Below, in pieces: positions 1-12,755 of a DNA stretch of 64,000 nucleotides. The stretch spans positions 160,001 to 224,000 of the forward strand of contig JACEEZ010018194.1 of the NCBI GenBank assembly GCA_016584305.1, written 5' to 3'. Under the pieces are notes generated by a model that was given only the letters and a program-made list of their open reading frames with translations, searched no databases and was not told where the DNA came from. This DNA comes from Chionoecetes opilio (taxonomy: Eukaryota > Arthropoda > Malacostraca > Decapoda > Majidae). Position 1 is the first letter of the stretch, and every line of letters begins with the position of its first letter. The translations under genes and the position numbers were made by a program.

Positions 1-145
<145 letters not shown>

Positions 146-180
146 AATATGAAACCATTCCTTGCACGGCACAGCTAATG

Positions 181-247
181 AACATAAGAACATAAGAAAA
201 TAAGGAAGCTACAAGAGGCCGCGAGACCTACACGAGGTAGTTCCTGC
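181..247 (-). repeat. Dispersed repeat with CTTATGTT tail, copy 1
   Basis: Read on the minus strand this is a block beginning GGAACTACC, then GTGTAGGTCTCGC, then AGCTTCCTTA and a tail of CTTATGTT units. The same block occurs at about 23691-23752, with shorter copies at 6850-6897 and 17365-17405. It is probably the 3' end of a SINE-like element. Confidence 0.7.
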
Positions 248-679
248 AATGAAGGGAAAACGATAACAATAATAAAAAATTATCATCACACCTTGCACTG
301 AATTGTGTCACAAAACACGACCTTTCACCCTCCTTAAAAAAAACACAGTAAGTCTTTCTATACTGGGAATGCGATCCTACTCAAGGGAACATGTTTACGA
401 TCAACGTCGCTGCTTACTTAATTCCCCATCGACTCCCTTGCACTCCCACTCCCAATAGTCTTACACCTTGTTTTGTAGGATTGGATGACGTTACCTTATC
501 CACTCATCACCCAATGCGACTGGATTCTGTTTATGTGACCGCTGGCGTTTTCGAGTGTCCTTTTTCCCAAGTGACAGACCTCGAGGGAGAATTTCCACAG
601 CGCTTGGTAAACAGAGGTAAACTGGGGGGGGCACTCAGTAGAGCGCATACCTCCGCCCGAATATTTCATCAAATATACG

Positions 680-711
<32 letters not shown>

Positions 712-1106
712 TATATATATACCCCATATATTATATATATAATATTTATAAATTAATAGTATAAAAAATTATATGATTTATTTTTAATATGTACCTAAAT
801 AAAATATAATTTAGGTAAAATATATAAAATATCTATTCATGACTCATTATCTACGCATTTTCCTCCTGCCATCTCTCTTCTCTTGTTCCATGCAACGTCT
901 CTTCATAATCTTCTCCATTATCAGTTCTCTTCTCTTCTTCCAATCTTCTTGGTTATACCGTTTCTTCTCAATCTATTCTCAACTTTTTCTACTCCTCTCT
1001 CACTTAACTACCCACGTCTCATCTCAGCAGCCCTACGTCGTGTGTAACTCCCTCCAACTTCTTGCTCTACTTTCTCTAATTGTCTCTTCCTCTCTTCACT
1101 CTTACT
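248..1106. other. No gene recognised; AT-rich
   Basis: An AT dinucleotide run lies at about 679-722 and AT-rich sequence continues to 840. The open frames here show no domain and no splice-supported structure. Confidence 0.6.
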
Positions 1107-1172
<66 letters not shown>

Positions 1173-1173
1173 T

Positions 1174-1214
<41 letters not shown>
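1107..1214. repeat. (CT)n microsatellite, interrupted
   Basis: CT run with occasional CC or TT interruptions, ending just before the MITE at 1240. Confidence 0.95.
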
Positions 1215-1220
<6 letters not shown>

Positions 1221-1239
1221 TGGTGTTATATGTCTAGAT

Positions 1240-1730
1240 CAGTGTTCTTCAAACTTTTTTCATCGCGACCCAGTTTGATTTTATGCATTACATTCACGGC
1301 CCTATTATACGTCTGTAGCTGCTTTCACTTTCCGATGTGATATTTTTTTACAATTACATACATACATATGCATATAAATCTGCATACATATATGCATACA
1401 TGCATGCATCTATGCATTCAAAATAATTGCATATGTTTGGGTGTGCCAATGTAAATTTTATCTATTAAAAGTATTTAAAAAATATATATTGAAATGCTCT
1501 GTAAATTGTAACTACGTAAGTAGAGAAAAATAGTATTAATTGACTGACAAGTGAAAATTATGCGTACTACAAGTCCTGCCTTTTCCCATCAGCATTCTCT
1601 CTCTTTCTCTCTCTCTTATTAATGCATTTCACATATTGATTATATAATTATCAGTTTACGACGTGGCGACCCACTGAGCAAAGGCTTGCGACCCAGTATT
1701 GGGTCGCGACCCGTACTTTGAAGAACCCTG
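1240..1730. mobile_element. hAT-type MITE
   Basis: The left end reads CAGTGTTCTTCAAACTTT and the right end, reversed, CAGGGTTCTTCAAAGT, with GGGTCGCGACCC-like subterminal sequence. This is the classic non-autonomous hAT terminus. The flanks share TCTAG, so the target duplication is imperfect. There is no transposase. The interior holds CATA/ATGCAT-rich sequence. Confidence 0.75.
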
Positions 1731-1857
1731 GACTCTAGGACTCTAGGTGTTGGGTGAAAATGATATTGAGTGATGATGTTATGACGCCAAGAGAGAAAGT
1801 AATGAGGAAGCGAGAAAGACATTTATGCTTGTGAAAATGAGATGAAGAATCTGGTTT

Positions 1858-1994
<137 letters not shown>

Positions 1995-2149
1995 CCCCCC
2001 TACGTGACAGTCCTCTATTTGTTACCCTTGATAACGATATTATTTTTCCTATCTAAAGGTCTTTGTTATTTCCATCTTCGAAAATTTTAAAAAGAAAAGA
2101 AAGGTTCGGTGGTTCGGCCTGAGGGAAAGGAGGACAAAATGTAGGAGAC

Positions 2150-2995
2150 CGAAGAGGAGGGAGGGAACGAAGGAAGGAAAAAAAAGAGGTGGAGGGGGGA
2201 GGGGGGAGGGAGGGGGGAGGGGGTGGGGTTGAGGGTATATATGAAATGATAATGATGCAGCCTTCGGGAATGAGTATGGAAATGAAGATTCATGGGGGAA
2301 TAACATGGTACGTAGCTACGAGGAATAATTTGAGAAAGAAAAGAGAAAATGTGTTATGATCTGGGCAAGAATGAAATGTAAGAGAGAGGCGGGAAGAATA
2401 ATACCTAGTGTAAAATACTAAAAAAAAAAAATAGAACTATGTAACTAAGTAGGATATAGAAGAATATAGAAAGAATATAGAAGAAGAATAGAAGAATAGA
2501 GGAAATAGGAGAATATAGAAACGAAGACAGGTGGAATAAGAGAAAGGGAATAGATGAGTGAAACAAAGAAAGGGATAAAGAAGAAGAAAGGAAGAAAGAA
2601 AGAAAGAAAGAAAATAGAAAAAGTGAAACAGCGATATAAAGAAAGATGAAAATAAAGAGAAAAGGTGCAACAAAGAGGGTCATGAAGGAGAAAAAAATAA
2701 TAGAGATAGAAAAAAGAAAAAAAGTGCTGAAGTAAAAAAGGAAAAAAGACAGAAAAAAAGAAAAAGTGAAATAGAGATCTAAAGACAGAGAAGTAAAGAG
2801 AAAAAGTGAAACAAAGAGGGTATTACAAAGGAAAAAAAACAATAAAGATAGTAAAAAGAAAGAAAAAAATGTCTGAAGAAGTGAAAACAGATATAAAGAA
2901 AGAGAAAAAAAGAGAAAAAGCGAAACAAAGAGGGTAATTAAGGAGAAAATAGCAATCATGATAGAACAAAAAAAAGTTATGGTCTGACAGTGGAA
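2150..2995. repeat. Purine-rich low-complexity tract
   Basis: G/A-rich first (GGAGGGGGG runs), then long GAAA/GAGAAA sequence. On the minus strand it gives long Phe/Ser/Leu frames, which reflect base composition only. Confidence 0.85.
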
Positions 2996-3187
2996 AGACT
3001 TAGAAAAAATATATAAAAAATGTTAAGGCCTGAAGGAGGAAGGGCTTCGAGTTACTAACCAAGGAATAACAGCAACAGGAGGCTTCGAGGAGGAGCTTCA
3101 GGAGGCCCAAGGAGCAGCTGTCGGCGGTACATGTCGACAGCGGAACGAAGAAACCAGAAGTGAAACAATCTACCTTCAACCCACCCT

Positions 3188-3340
3188 CCCTTCCCTTCCC
3201 TTCCCTTCCCCATTCATCCTCCTCCTCCTTTACTAACCCCCCCCCCCGCACATACACCATCATCTTCCCTTCCATCCCCATTCATCAACTCCTCCTCCTC
3301 CTCCTTTACTACCACCCCTCCCACACATACCATCGTCTTC
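3188..3340. repeat. C/T-rich imperfect tandem duplication
   Basis: Two copies of about 95 bp share CCCCATTCATC, a CTCCTCCTCC run, TTTACTA and CACATACCATC-type blocks. Confidence 0.6.
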
Positions 3341-3648
3341 CCCATTAATTTATGAGGACTAGTCATTTTTTATGGTGTCTTCGTGTCTGAGTGCATGATT
3401 TATTCACCATACTATTGCCACTTTACTGTACGGTCGCCTCCACATTATTTTTCTTCATCGCTCCCACACGCTAATATCTCCTTTCCTCCCTCCACGCACC
3501 AACCCCTTCCATTAGACACCCTATTCTTCCCTTCTACCACATTCCAAACACCCCTTCACCCCTTCACCAGCACATCACGCCACACGACACATGGTTTTCA
3601 CATTCCTTCATGCACACCACCACCACCACAATACCATTTGTCTAGACC

Positions 3649-3720
3649 AGCGGTTCTTAATCTGGGAGGCACGCCCCCTTAGGGGGGCATGAATAATTAC
3701 CTGGGGGGGCGTGACTAAGA
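3649..3720. mobile_element. Possible lone hAT terminus
   Basis: CAGCGGTTCTTAATCTGGG followed by GC-rich palindromic sequence resembles the terminus of common hAT MITEs. I could not find a matching right end, so it may be a truncated copy. Confidence 0.35.
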
Positions 3721-4790
3721 AACGAAGAGGAAGAACTGTCAAGTATTTCACTTGAAACTCGGCCTTCGCTTTAACATGAAGCTCGCTCGCGAGGGTGAAC
3801 TAAGAAAGGCAGTAGAGAAGCAAGTGGGGGTGAATAACTCTGCGGTGACGTCTTGCCAGGTTTCACTAACTCCGGTAGACTATTATGCCCTATTATTTTT
3901 GTTATACTTTTTACTATTATTATCATCACTATCATTATCATTATTATCATTATCGTTATCAACATTATTATTGTTACGGCGGCCTTTATAAACGTGACCT
4001 ACCTAAATCTGCTGGGTATATACAAGATGTTAATGAATAATTATGTGCACAATTACGTAGTGTTATTATATGTTATAATATAAATATGAAAAAAAACTGA
4101 CAGTTGAAAAAAAATGAAAAAAACTCGTTAACCAATATAAAAAAATTAAAGATTTAATCAGACACTCTTCATATATCTTGGCAAACACGAAGGCAAGACA
4201 GGTACGACACACGTATCGATCGCGTTGGATGTTTCCCACGCGTCACCTGTCCTGATTCTGCCCCTGTCATCCACTATTGATGTGCTGTTATCCACTATTG
4301 CATCCATTCCACTATTCGCTGCGCCATTTGTGAAGGTAGAGTGGAGAAACCATCATAGTATTGGCCGCAACACGCACAGCTCAGCACAGCACGGCGTTCT
4401 CACTCACGCTGCTTCTGTGTTGTGTCTAAAACTTAACAATGCGAGTTCTAGGGGAGGATAAAAAAAATAGGTTCGTTTGTGCTTTCTCGTACGGTTTGTT
4501 GAAAAGGCATCATCCTCCCACGGAAAAACGAGGGTCAAAAGGGAATAATAAGTATTGAAGGTCGAGACTATGGCATTATTTATACTTGAAAGAATGAGAA
4601 CGATGCCTAAAAGCTGCACTCTACGAATACTCCAAAAATACTTGATATCATTCCAGTTCACCAGCGTCACACCCACCACCTGAGGCGCCGCCCAGCCAAC
4701 CAGGACAAAGGCAACGCCCATCACCACCCACCGCACGCCGCCCAAAGCACAGCCGCTGAGTAAGGACGAAGAAAGGATGGGCAGAAAAGT
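3721..4790. other. No gene recognised
   Basis: Contains a TAT/CAT-rich run at about 3895-3975. Nothing coding supported; probably the region 3' of the VMO1 gene. Confidence 0.5.
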
Positions 4791-4792
4791 TG

Positions 4793-4798
4793 TTTATT
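4793..4798 (-). terminator. Poly(A) signal of the VMO1 gene
   Basis: AATAAA on the minus strand, 30 bp after the VMO1 stop codon. Confidence 0.7.
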
Positions 4799-4827
4799 GA
4801 ATACAAGACCAAAACGCGCGCGGCGGA

Positions 4828-5720
4828 TCACTTCGGCAAGTCGCAACACAGGAAACGGACGTCGTTGAGTGCCGTGTCGTCGTCAAAGGTGCCCTGGTTC
4901 TCCTGAACGAGCGTCATCAGGCCGCACACAGCCATGCCCTCCCTGCAGAAAGAGGGTTCCAGCCAGCTGCCCCATTTATTCCCTGGGGACTCGAGGACAC
5001 CGGGCATTCCTCGGCAGTACATGCGGAGTGCGTTGGCGGCACTGTTGTCCCCTAAGAGGCCTGTTTCGGGCTGGCTCTGTGGGGCACACGGGTGGGGGAA
5101 GGTGGTGAAAGGGGAGGCAACAGGAGACAATTTATAGTCACAACCATTCCTCACTTTTCCACAAAACGGCCGCCTGTCAAGTCTTATCATGACATAGCGT
5201 CCCACCTGCCTCCATACTACCCACGGCCACAATATACCCGTCCTCCTATACTCTACCAACACATTTCCACTCCACTTTCCTATTCACTACACCGCCAACG
5301 ACCCATATCCTCCCCCTCCCCCCGCCACAACGCCACGACATAAAAAAAGCGACAAACAGGGCCGTTTCTTACTATATGCGAGCTACGTGGTTGCACATGG
5401 CCCACGAAGCCACCAAGGGGCCCCCAAGCTGCCATTATTTGCTTTATTTTTAGAATCTAGTCTCTTTTCCTCTTAAAGTGCACAAGATTGATGCATTTAA
5501 ATATTAAAAGCGTGCCCCCGGAACACCTTTGAGAGCTTGGAATCCTCCTACCATAGTTTTACAAAATAGGGCTCCCCAACAGCATTTCGCATAGGGCCCC
5601 AAAAGGCTAGAACCGGTACTGGCGACAAACAAAACCTCCAGACCTAAACCCTATGATGTGTCAGGGAGGGTGTGTGTGTGTGTGTGTGTGTATGTGTGTG
5701 TGTGTGTGAGTGTGAGTGTG

Positions 5721-5797
<77 letters not shown>

Positions 5798-6151
5798 CTT
5801 CAGATTGTAACCGTTAAGGAAGTCCCCATCGTCACAGCTGTACACGCCGGTCCATTTCCCGCGGTTCATGGTGGAGGAGGTGACGGTCCCTGTGGCCTCC
5901 CCCGTGGTTGCGTTGTGGCAGTACAGCTTAATGGCGTTGACGCTCGTGTTGTCGTCGATCAAATGTTGCCCCTCGACCTGCACGTAAGACGAGGGGTTGT
6001 AAAACGAGTGAGAGGAAGGAGTGAACAGGAGGCAATAATGAGGGGATGAGAGAAGGAAGCAAATAGAGTATCAGAGGAACTACGTGTGTGTGCGCTCTCT
6101 CTTTTGTCTCTCTTTCTCTTTTTTTTCTCTCCTTTCTTTCGTTTCACTTTT

Positions 6152-6197
<46 letters not shown>

Positions 6198-6255
6198 CTT
6201 CTCTCTCTCCTCTCTTCTCTCTCTCTCTCTCCTCTCTCTCTCGTTTCACTCTCTT

Positions 6256-6349
<94 letters not shown>

Positions 6350-6522
6350 CTGACTACAAACGAAAAACGCACAAAAAGAGAGGAGCGGTAACGAAAAAGG
6401 ATGAAAATGGACATACGAGTAAAAGAAAAAGAAAAAATACAGGAATGAAAACATACCATCAAAGACCACGAAATTGACAAGACTCATCTGCCGCCAGCGA
6501 TAAGGCAACGTGCAGACTCGGG

Positions 6523-6600
<78 letters not shown>

Positions 6601-6983
6601 TAATAGGGATTGAAGTCCTCCCGTACCTTGAGCTCGAAGGATTTAGCGAAGGACCCCTCAGGACATGGCTCCGTGGGCCCCCAAAAGCCCCAGAAGGTCG
6701 CCCCGAGGGAATGGATGAAGTCGTCGGGGCTGTATCCTGTTTGTAACGAGACACATTCAAGTTCAAGATCATGCTAGACAGACATAATTAAGGTCATTAT
6801 ATCGTTCCACGTCGTCTTATGCTGAAATTCAAGCCTGTCTCCCCTATCGCACGGCCTCTTGTAGCTTCCTTATTTGCTTATATATGTTCTTATGCCTGTC
6901 TGCGCCGCTCATTCGTGTTTACATCGTTACCCACCGAGAGAGGGAGCCGCGAGAGCCAGGAAGGAGACGGTGAGCAGCAGCAT
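4828..6983 (-). CDS. VMO1: Vitelline membrane outer layer protein 1 homologue (4 exons, 195 aa)
   Basis: Exons on the minus strand are 6983-6935, 6736-6627, 5977-5798 and 5076-4828. Donors are GTGGGT, GTACGG and GTACAC, every acceptor ends in CAG, and the phases fit. Residues 1-17 form a hydrophobic signal peptide (MLLLTVSFLALAAPSLG), so the product is secreted. Three internal repeats end in the family signature: DDNTSVNAIKLYC (61-73), GDNSAANALRMYC (122-134) and DDDTALNDVRFLCC (178-191), as expected for the threefold beta-prism of VMO-I. Eight cysteines (41, 73, 101, 134, 157, 164, 190, 191) could form four disulfides. Length matches vertebrate VMO1, about 200 aa. VMO1 is a structural protein of the egg outer layer in birds; its role in arthropods is not established, although an egg-coat or extracellular role is plausible. 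Introns carry (GT)n, (CT)n, (GA)n and a hAT MITE. Start chosen because it is the only ATG giving a signal peptide in phase. Confidence 0.88.
5357..5621. mobile_element. hAT-type MITE in VMO1 intron 3
   Basis: The ends read CAGGGCCGTTTCTTACTAT and, reversed, CAGTACCGGTTCTAGCC. A perfect 8-bp target duplication GCGACAAA lies at 5349-5356 and 5622-5629. At 265 bp with no transposase, it is non-autonomous. The perfect duplication suggests a fairly recent insertion. Confidence 0.88.
5669..5795. repeat. (GT)n microsatellite
   Basis: GT run with GTGAGT variants directly abutting the splice donor of VMO1 exon 3; the donor GT itself begins the repeat on the minus strand. Confidence 0.95.
6156..6346. 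repeat. (CT)n microsatellite in VMO1 intron 2
   Basis: Two CT blocks separated by interrupted C/T sequence. Confidence 0.95.
6524..6599. repeat. (GA)n microsatellite in VMO1 intron 2
   Basis: Pure GA run, 28 bp from the donor of VMO1 exon 2. Confidence 0.95.
6850..6897 (+). repeat. Dispersed repeat with CTTATGTT tail, degenerate copy
   Basis: CGCACGGCCTCTTGTAGCTT followed by CCTTATTTGCTTATATATGTTCTTATG resembles the tail of the copies at 181 and 23691. It lies just before VMO1 exon 1 coordinates. Confidence 0.55.
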
Positions 6984-7030
6984 GGCGTAACAGAGGCACG
7001 AGGGACCACTCATAAACAGCGAGGTTGTCT

Positions 7031-8265
<1,235 letters not shown>

Positions 8266-8347
8266 CCTGCACACATCACAAAGACATACACCATGATACG
8301 AAGCAATCTGAGTCTTACCACAAAAGATCGACCAATGAGTTCTAAGC

Positions 8348-8412
8348 TATTTCGGGGAAGGGTAATAGCTGGCGATCATGAGTCCAGCACGTAAACAAGA
8401 ACCGTGGGTGAA
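8348..8412 (+). repeat. Fragment of a tRNA-derived SINE
   Basis: TAGCTGGCGATC, GAGTCCAGC and CCGTG-type blocks match the body of the SINE copy at about 28079-28125. Confidence 0.55.
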
Positions 8413-8519
8413 TAACACATATGGCCTCACTCACCCTTCGCTAGCATGCATGTCTACCTAAGAGAAATTATCCATATTGCGTTAACATATGCGGTTTCCC
8501 ACACACTATAAAATATAAT

Positions 8520-9641
8520 CAGTGGCGTCACCAGGAAAAAAAATTTGGGGGGGCTTTAGCCCCGGGGTGGTGATGGGCGAGGCGAGCGCAGCGAGCCTAT
8601 CCAGCTGTAGGGTCGGGGGGTAATTTTGAAAATTAATCAGTTCCAGGGTAATTTTGAGGCCCAAAAAAAGAGAAGAAAGTGGAATTAAACTTTAATTACA
8701 TGACACGTAAATTAAAAGAGTTATACCATGCATCATACCATATTAACTAAATTTGATAATTTTAAGAAAAATTTTATTCTGTTTATACAAAATAATAAAA
8801 TTGCCATTTTTCTCTCTCCACTAACAAACACAAAGGAATTGCACAATGTATGTTTTTGGTTTGTTTCTCAGTAAGGTTTTATCTTGATAATGAAAAAAAT
8901 ATATAAATATAAACTTACAATATATTCAAGGTATTTCCCTTATTGCACAAAAACAGGTACATGGGATACTGTAGTTAAACAGAATAAAGTACATGATCAT
9001 GATAAAGTAACTAAAAGCCGATTTAACCTGCCTCCCACTGCCTTACCCTGGCACCCACTGCCTTAACCTGCATACCACTGTGTTAACCTGCCTCCCGTCC
9101 TGTGTTACCCTGCCTCCCACTGCCTTACCCTGGCTCCCACTGCCTTAACCTGCCTCCCATCCTGTGTTAACCTGCCTCCCGTAACCTTAACTGCCTTAAC
9201 AGTCCTCTTCCTTTGCTGAACATGTACACACTGAAGCGATTCAAGCGAAGCTGCGTAGCATGATTGAAGTCATGAAAGAAAACTAATCTGACTGAGAAGT
9301 CACGAAGTGAACGGTAACTATTTTGTCAATTTAATAACCCAATGCAGGGATCAGCTTGGTTTGGAAGAGGTAACGGAGGTTCTATAGAATATCTCTATAA
9401 TAGAATATACTTAGTAATTTCAAGGTTTGTTGGCAAACATATTTCAACATTTAAATGAAACATCAAACCAATTTTTCTATAAAAGTGTGAAAAATAAGGT
9501 TTTGCTCTGGCATGGAAAATTGGATAAATATTCCTTTTTATTGTTTTTGGGTAGCAAGCTACTAGCAGCAATTTTGGGGGGGCTGAGTCCTTGAATTGGG
9601 GGGGCTAAGTCCCCCTTAGCCCCCCCGCGGTGACGCCACTG
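8520..9641. mobile_element. Non-autonomous DNA transposon, TIR CAGTGGCGTCACC
   Basis: Perfect 13-bp inverted termini CAGTGGCGTCACC at 8520 and 9641, each followed inwards by G-rich GGGGGGGCT sequence. Flanking 8-mers AATATAAT and ACTATAAT match at 7 of 8 positions, as expected for a hAT-like 8-bp duplication. No transposase frame in the 1.1 kb interior, which also holds a small minisatellite. Confidence 0.82.
9027..9200. repeat. Minisatellite inside the transposon
   Basis: Imperfect units of about 20 bp built on CTCCCACTGCCTTAACCTGC. Confidence 0.75.
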
Positions 9642-10212
9642 ACTATAATATACCTTGTTATTAGTTGTTACTCCCTCGCGAACCCTAATCTTCCCACCAT
9701 ACTACACTGCCCTCTCCCGCTCCCTTAACCTTTCTGTATCTCTGCTTTCATGATTCAACCTCATATCTTCTTTGCTTTCATCCTCCTCCCTATTCCTCTC
9801 TTGATCCTCACTCACTTCAATGTATTCCTGCCTTATGCTCCTCCTCCTCCTCCTCTTCTTCTTCTCCCATCAGGCAATGTTATGTCGCAAAGTTTCGTGC
9901 GTGTGAATTTATACTAATGTCAATACTTGGGTTACATTCTCTATCCACGATGATAAGCAAACAACTCTGATGTAACACCTAGCTTCGTCTCTTGGTTTTC
10001 TTGTTTATCCTTATTCATGTTTACAATACGAGGCAAACTAGACGCATGACAGGGAAAATGATTCAAACTAATGGCGAACTTTAAAGATCTATTGAAAAAT
10101 GGATAAAATCAGGTAAATATTCTTGCAACAACAAAAACATGCATCCTTTTAAAAGTTTGGGAACCACTACATGTACCCTTCAATCTCCCCTCCCTCCTTG
10201 CCTGCCCCTCCC
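9642..10212. other. No gene recognised
   Basis: C/T-rich at 9690-9870; nothing coding seen. Confidence 0.5.
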
Positions 10213-10545
10213 ACTCAATATCGACGCCCCTTCCTATCCCTCCCCTTCCCTTCCCCTCCCACTCTCTATCGACGCCCCTTCCCTTCCCCTTCCTATCCCT
10301 CCCCTTCCCTTCCCTTCCCACTCTCTATCGACGCCCCTTCCCTTCCCCTTCCTATCCCTCCCCTTCCCTTCCCCTCCCACTCTCTATCGACGCCCCTTCC
10401 CTTCCCCTTCCTATCCCTCCCCTTCCCTGCCCCTCCCACTCTATTTCAACGCCCCTTCCCTTCCCCTTCCACTCTATATCAACGCCGCTTCCCTTCCCTC
10501 CCACTCTATATCGATGTCTCTTCCCTTCCCCCTCCTATCCCTTCC
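10213..10545. repeat. 59-bp C/T-rich minisatellite
   Basis: The marker TATCGACGCC recurs at a 59-bp spacing (10271, 10330, 10389), with shorter or degenerate units on both sides. Long Pro/Ser/Leu frames here are artefacts of the repeat. Confidence 0.88.
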
Positions 10546-10826
10546 TATCCATCCTCTCATTCCTTCCCCTTCCCTAGCTTCCCCTTCCCTTCCCCCCTTC
10601 CCTTCCCATTCCCTCCCTCCCCCTTCCCTCCCTCCAACAAGAAGGTGCATCAGTCTTCCTTATCAGTTCCCGCCCCAGCGCTTCAATTCTTTAACCTAAC
10701 CTTGAGATACCACGCTCACAACACACCACACTCACTCTTTATGTCTGTCTATGCATCTATTTCTCTATGTTCCTGTCTATTTATCTATGTCTTGCTTTCT
10801 ATGCGTGTATCTATCTGCCAGCGCGT

Positions 10827-11060
<234 letters not shown>

Positions 11061-11214
11061 CATTAAATCAACCAATTAGCTTCACGCATCTGATAGGGGC
11101 GAGGGGGATGTGGGAGCAAAATGTCCATCAGATTAACAGAGAAAAATAGATATACATATTTTGCATTCATTTGAGTGAGACGAAACGATGAAGGCTGGTG
11201 GATGGGAGGCAAGG

Positions 11215-11215
<1 letters not shown>

Positions 11216-11285
<70 letters not shown>
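11216..11285. repeat. (CT)n microsatellite
   Basis: CT run with one CC interruption. Confidence 0.93.
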
Positions 11286-11288
<3 letters not shown>

Positions 11289-11460
11289 AAATATAGAAAC
11301 ACCCTTCCCTTGCACGAGATGACATAAAAAATAGAAAAGAAAAAGAAAAAGGAAAAGAAACGAAAATACGTCATGAAACTCAAGGGACGAATTAAGAAAA
11401 TACATATTAAGATATACAAAACTAAGATACACATTGACTATTCCAAGACACTATCCCATT

Positions 11461-11730
11461 CACTGTCTAATTTTCATTTTACTCGTTATCTTTCCTGGGG
11501 TTTTGTTCACATTCAAGAACATAATGACATCAAAGGGACTACAAATGTTTTTCTTGAGACGCTTCAAACGATTAATATCCTGAGTCAATAAGATAGCATT
11601 TTCATTCTACCCGTTTTTTTTCGGTTTTTTTTCCCCATTCACGAACATAATATAATATCAAAGGGACTCCAAGTGCTATCCTTGAGACGCCTCAAACTAT
11701 TAATATCCTCGAGTCAACAAGATTATTCTG
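11461..11730. repeat. Tandem duplication of about 140 bp
   Basis: Two diverged copies share ATATCAAAGGGACT-like, CTTGAGACGC and ATTAATATCCT blocks. Confidence 0.75.
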
Positions 11731-11739
11731 GTCTGCTGT

Positions 11740-12060
11740 TATATTACGTAATACGCACTACACGGCTGAAACTCACTCAAATCGGAGGGTCAGAAAAACT
11801 ATATTAAAAAAAGTAATCGTAGCTATTTTTGCCTTAAATGTTATAAAAAAAAAATGTACCTATGCTAGTTGAGATTATGAAAGAGGATTTTTTTTTTTTT
11901 TTACATCATAAGGGACTGACTAATAGCAGAAAAAAAGGGTAGCAAAAAGCTTATTAAATGTCACTCCCCATATAGAGGAGAGTAAAAGATTTAAATAAGG
12001 GGTGGACTAATCTAATTTGGAAAGATACCTTGGACTTAGTAATCTTGCCTCTCCTGCAAA
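11740..12060. other. No gene recognised
   Basis: AT-rich sequence with short poly-T and poly-A runs. Confidence 0.5.
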
Positions 12061-12068
12061 AAAAAAAG

Positions 12069-12555
12069 TCAGTCAGTCAGTCAATCATTATTTAATTCAG
12101 TCAGTCATTCATTCTTTCATTCAGTCAGTTAGTCAGTCATTCTTTCATTCACTCAGTCAGTCAGTCAGTCAGTGAATCAGTCAGTCATTCTTCCATTCCA
12201 TTCATTCATTCATTCAGTCAGTCAGTCAGTCAGTCATTCTTTCAGTCAATCATTCTTTCAGTCAGTCAGTCAGCCAGTCAGTCAGTCAGTCATTATTTCA
12301 TTCAGTCAGTCATTCTTTCAGTCAGTCAGTCAGTCAGTCAGTCAGTCAGTCAGTCAGTCAGTCAGTCAGTCAGTCAGTCAGTCATTCAGTCAGTCAGTAC
12401 TCCTTTCAGTCAGTCAGTCACTTTCATTAATTAATTCAGCCAATCAGTCAGTCATTATTTCATTCAGTCAGTCGGTCAGTCATTATTTCATTCATTCAGT
12501 CAGTCAGTCAATCATTCATTCAGTCAGTCAGTCAGTCATTAATTCAGTCAGTCAG
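12069..12555. repeat. (GTCA)n/(ATTC)n tetranucleotide repeat
   Basis: Tetranucleotide array mixing GTCA and ATTC units. Open frames reading Ser-Val-Ser-Gln come from the repeat alone. Confidence 0.95.
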
Positions 12556-12755
12556 CAAATGAAAATGCAGGGTATGATTATGGCCTCCTTGTTTAATACT
12601 GATAACAGGTAATAAATATCATCGTCATTTCACCCACATGTAAGAGAAAGGAACAGCAACAGAAACAAAGGACACTAGTTTATATAAAAAAAAAAAAAAT
12701 TAAAATTAAAAATTAAAAAAAAATTAAAAAAAAAAAAAAAAAAAAAAAGGTAAAT

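Noticed and set aside
391..756. 121-codon plus-strand frame
   Set aside because: Its end is an AT microsatellite and the rest shows no domain or splice support.
839..1340. Open frames of Ser/Leu repeats on the plus strand
   Set aside because: They are translations of (CT)n; the same occurs at 1842-2090, 6084-6477 and 10751-11149.
2405..2959. 184-codon minus-strand frame rich in Phe, Ser and Leu, resembling a membrane protein
   Set aside because: It lies wholly in a purine-rich low-complexity tract, with no start context or splice support.
8520..9641. Search for a transposase in the 1.1-kb TIR element
   Set aside because: Only short frames; the element is non-autonomous.
12172..12612. Ser-Val-Ser-Gln repeat frame, also 14141-14530
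   Set aside because: Product of the GTCA tetranucleotide array.
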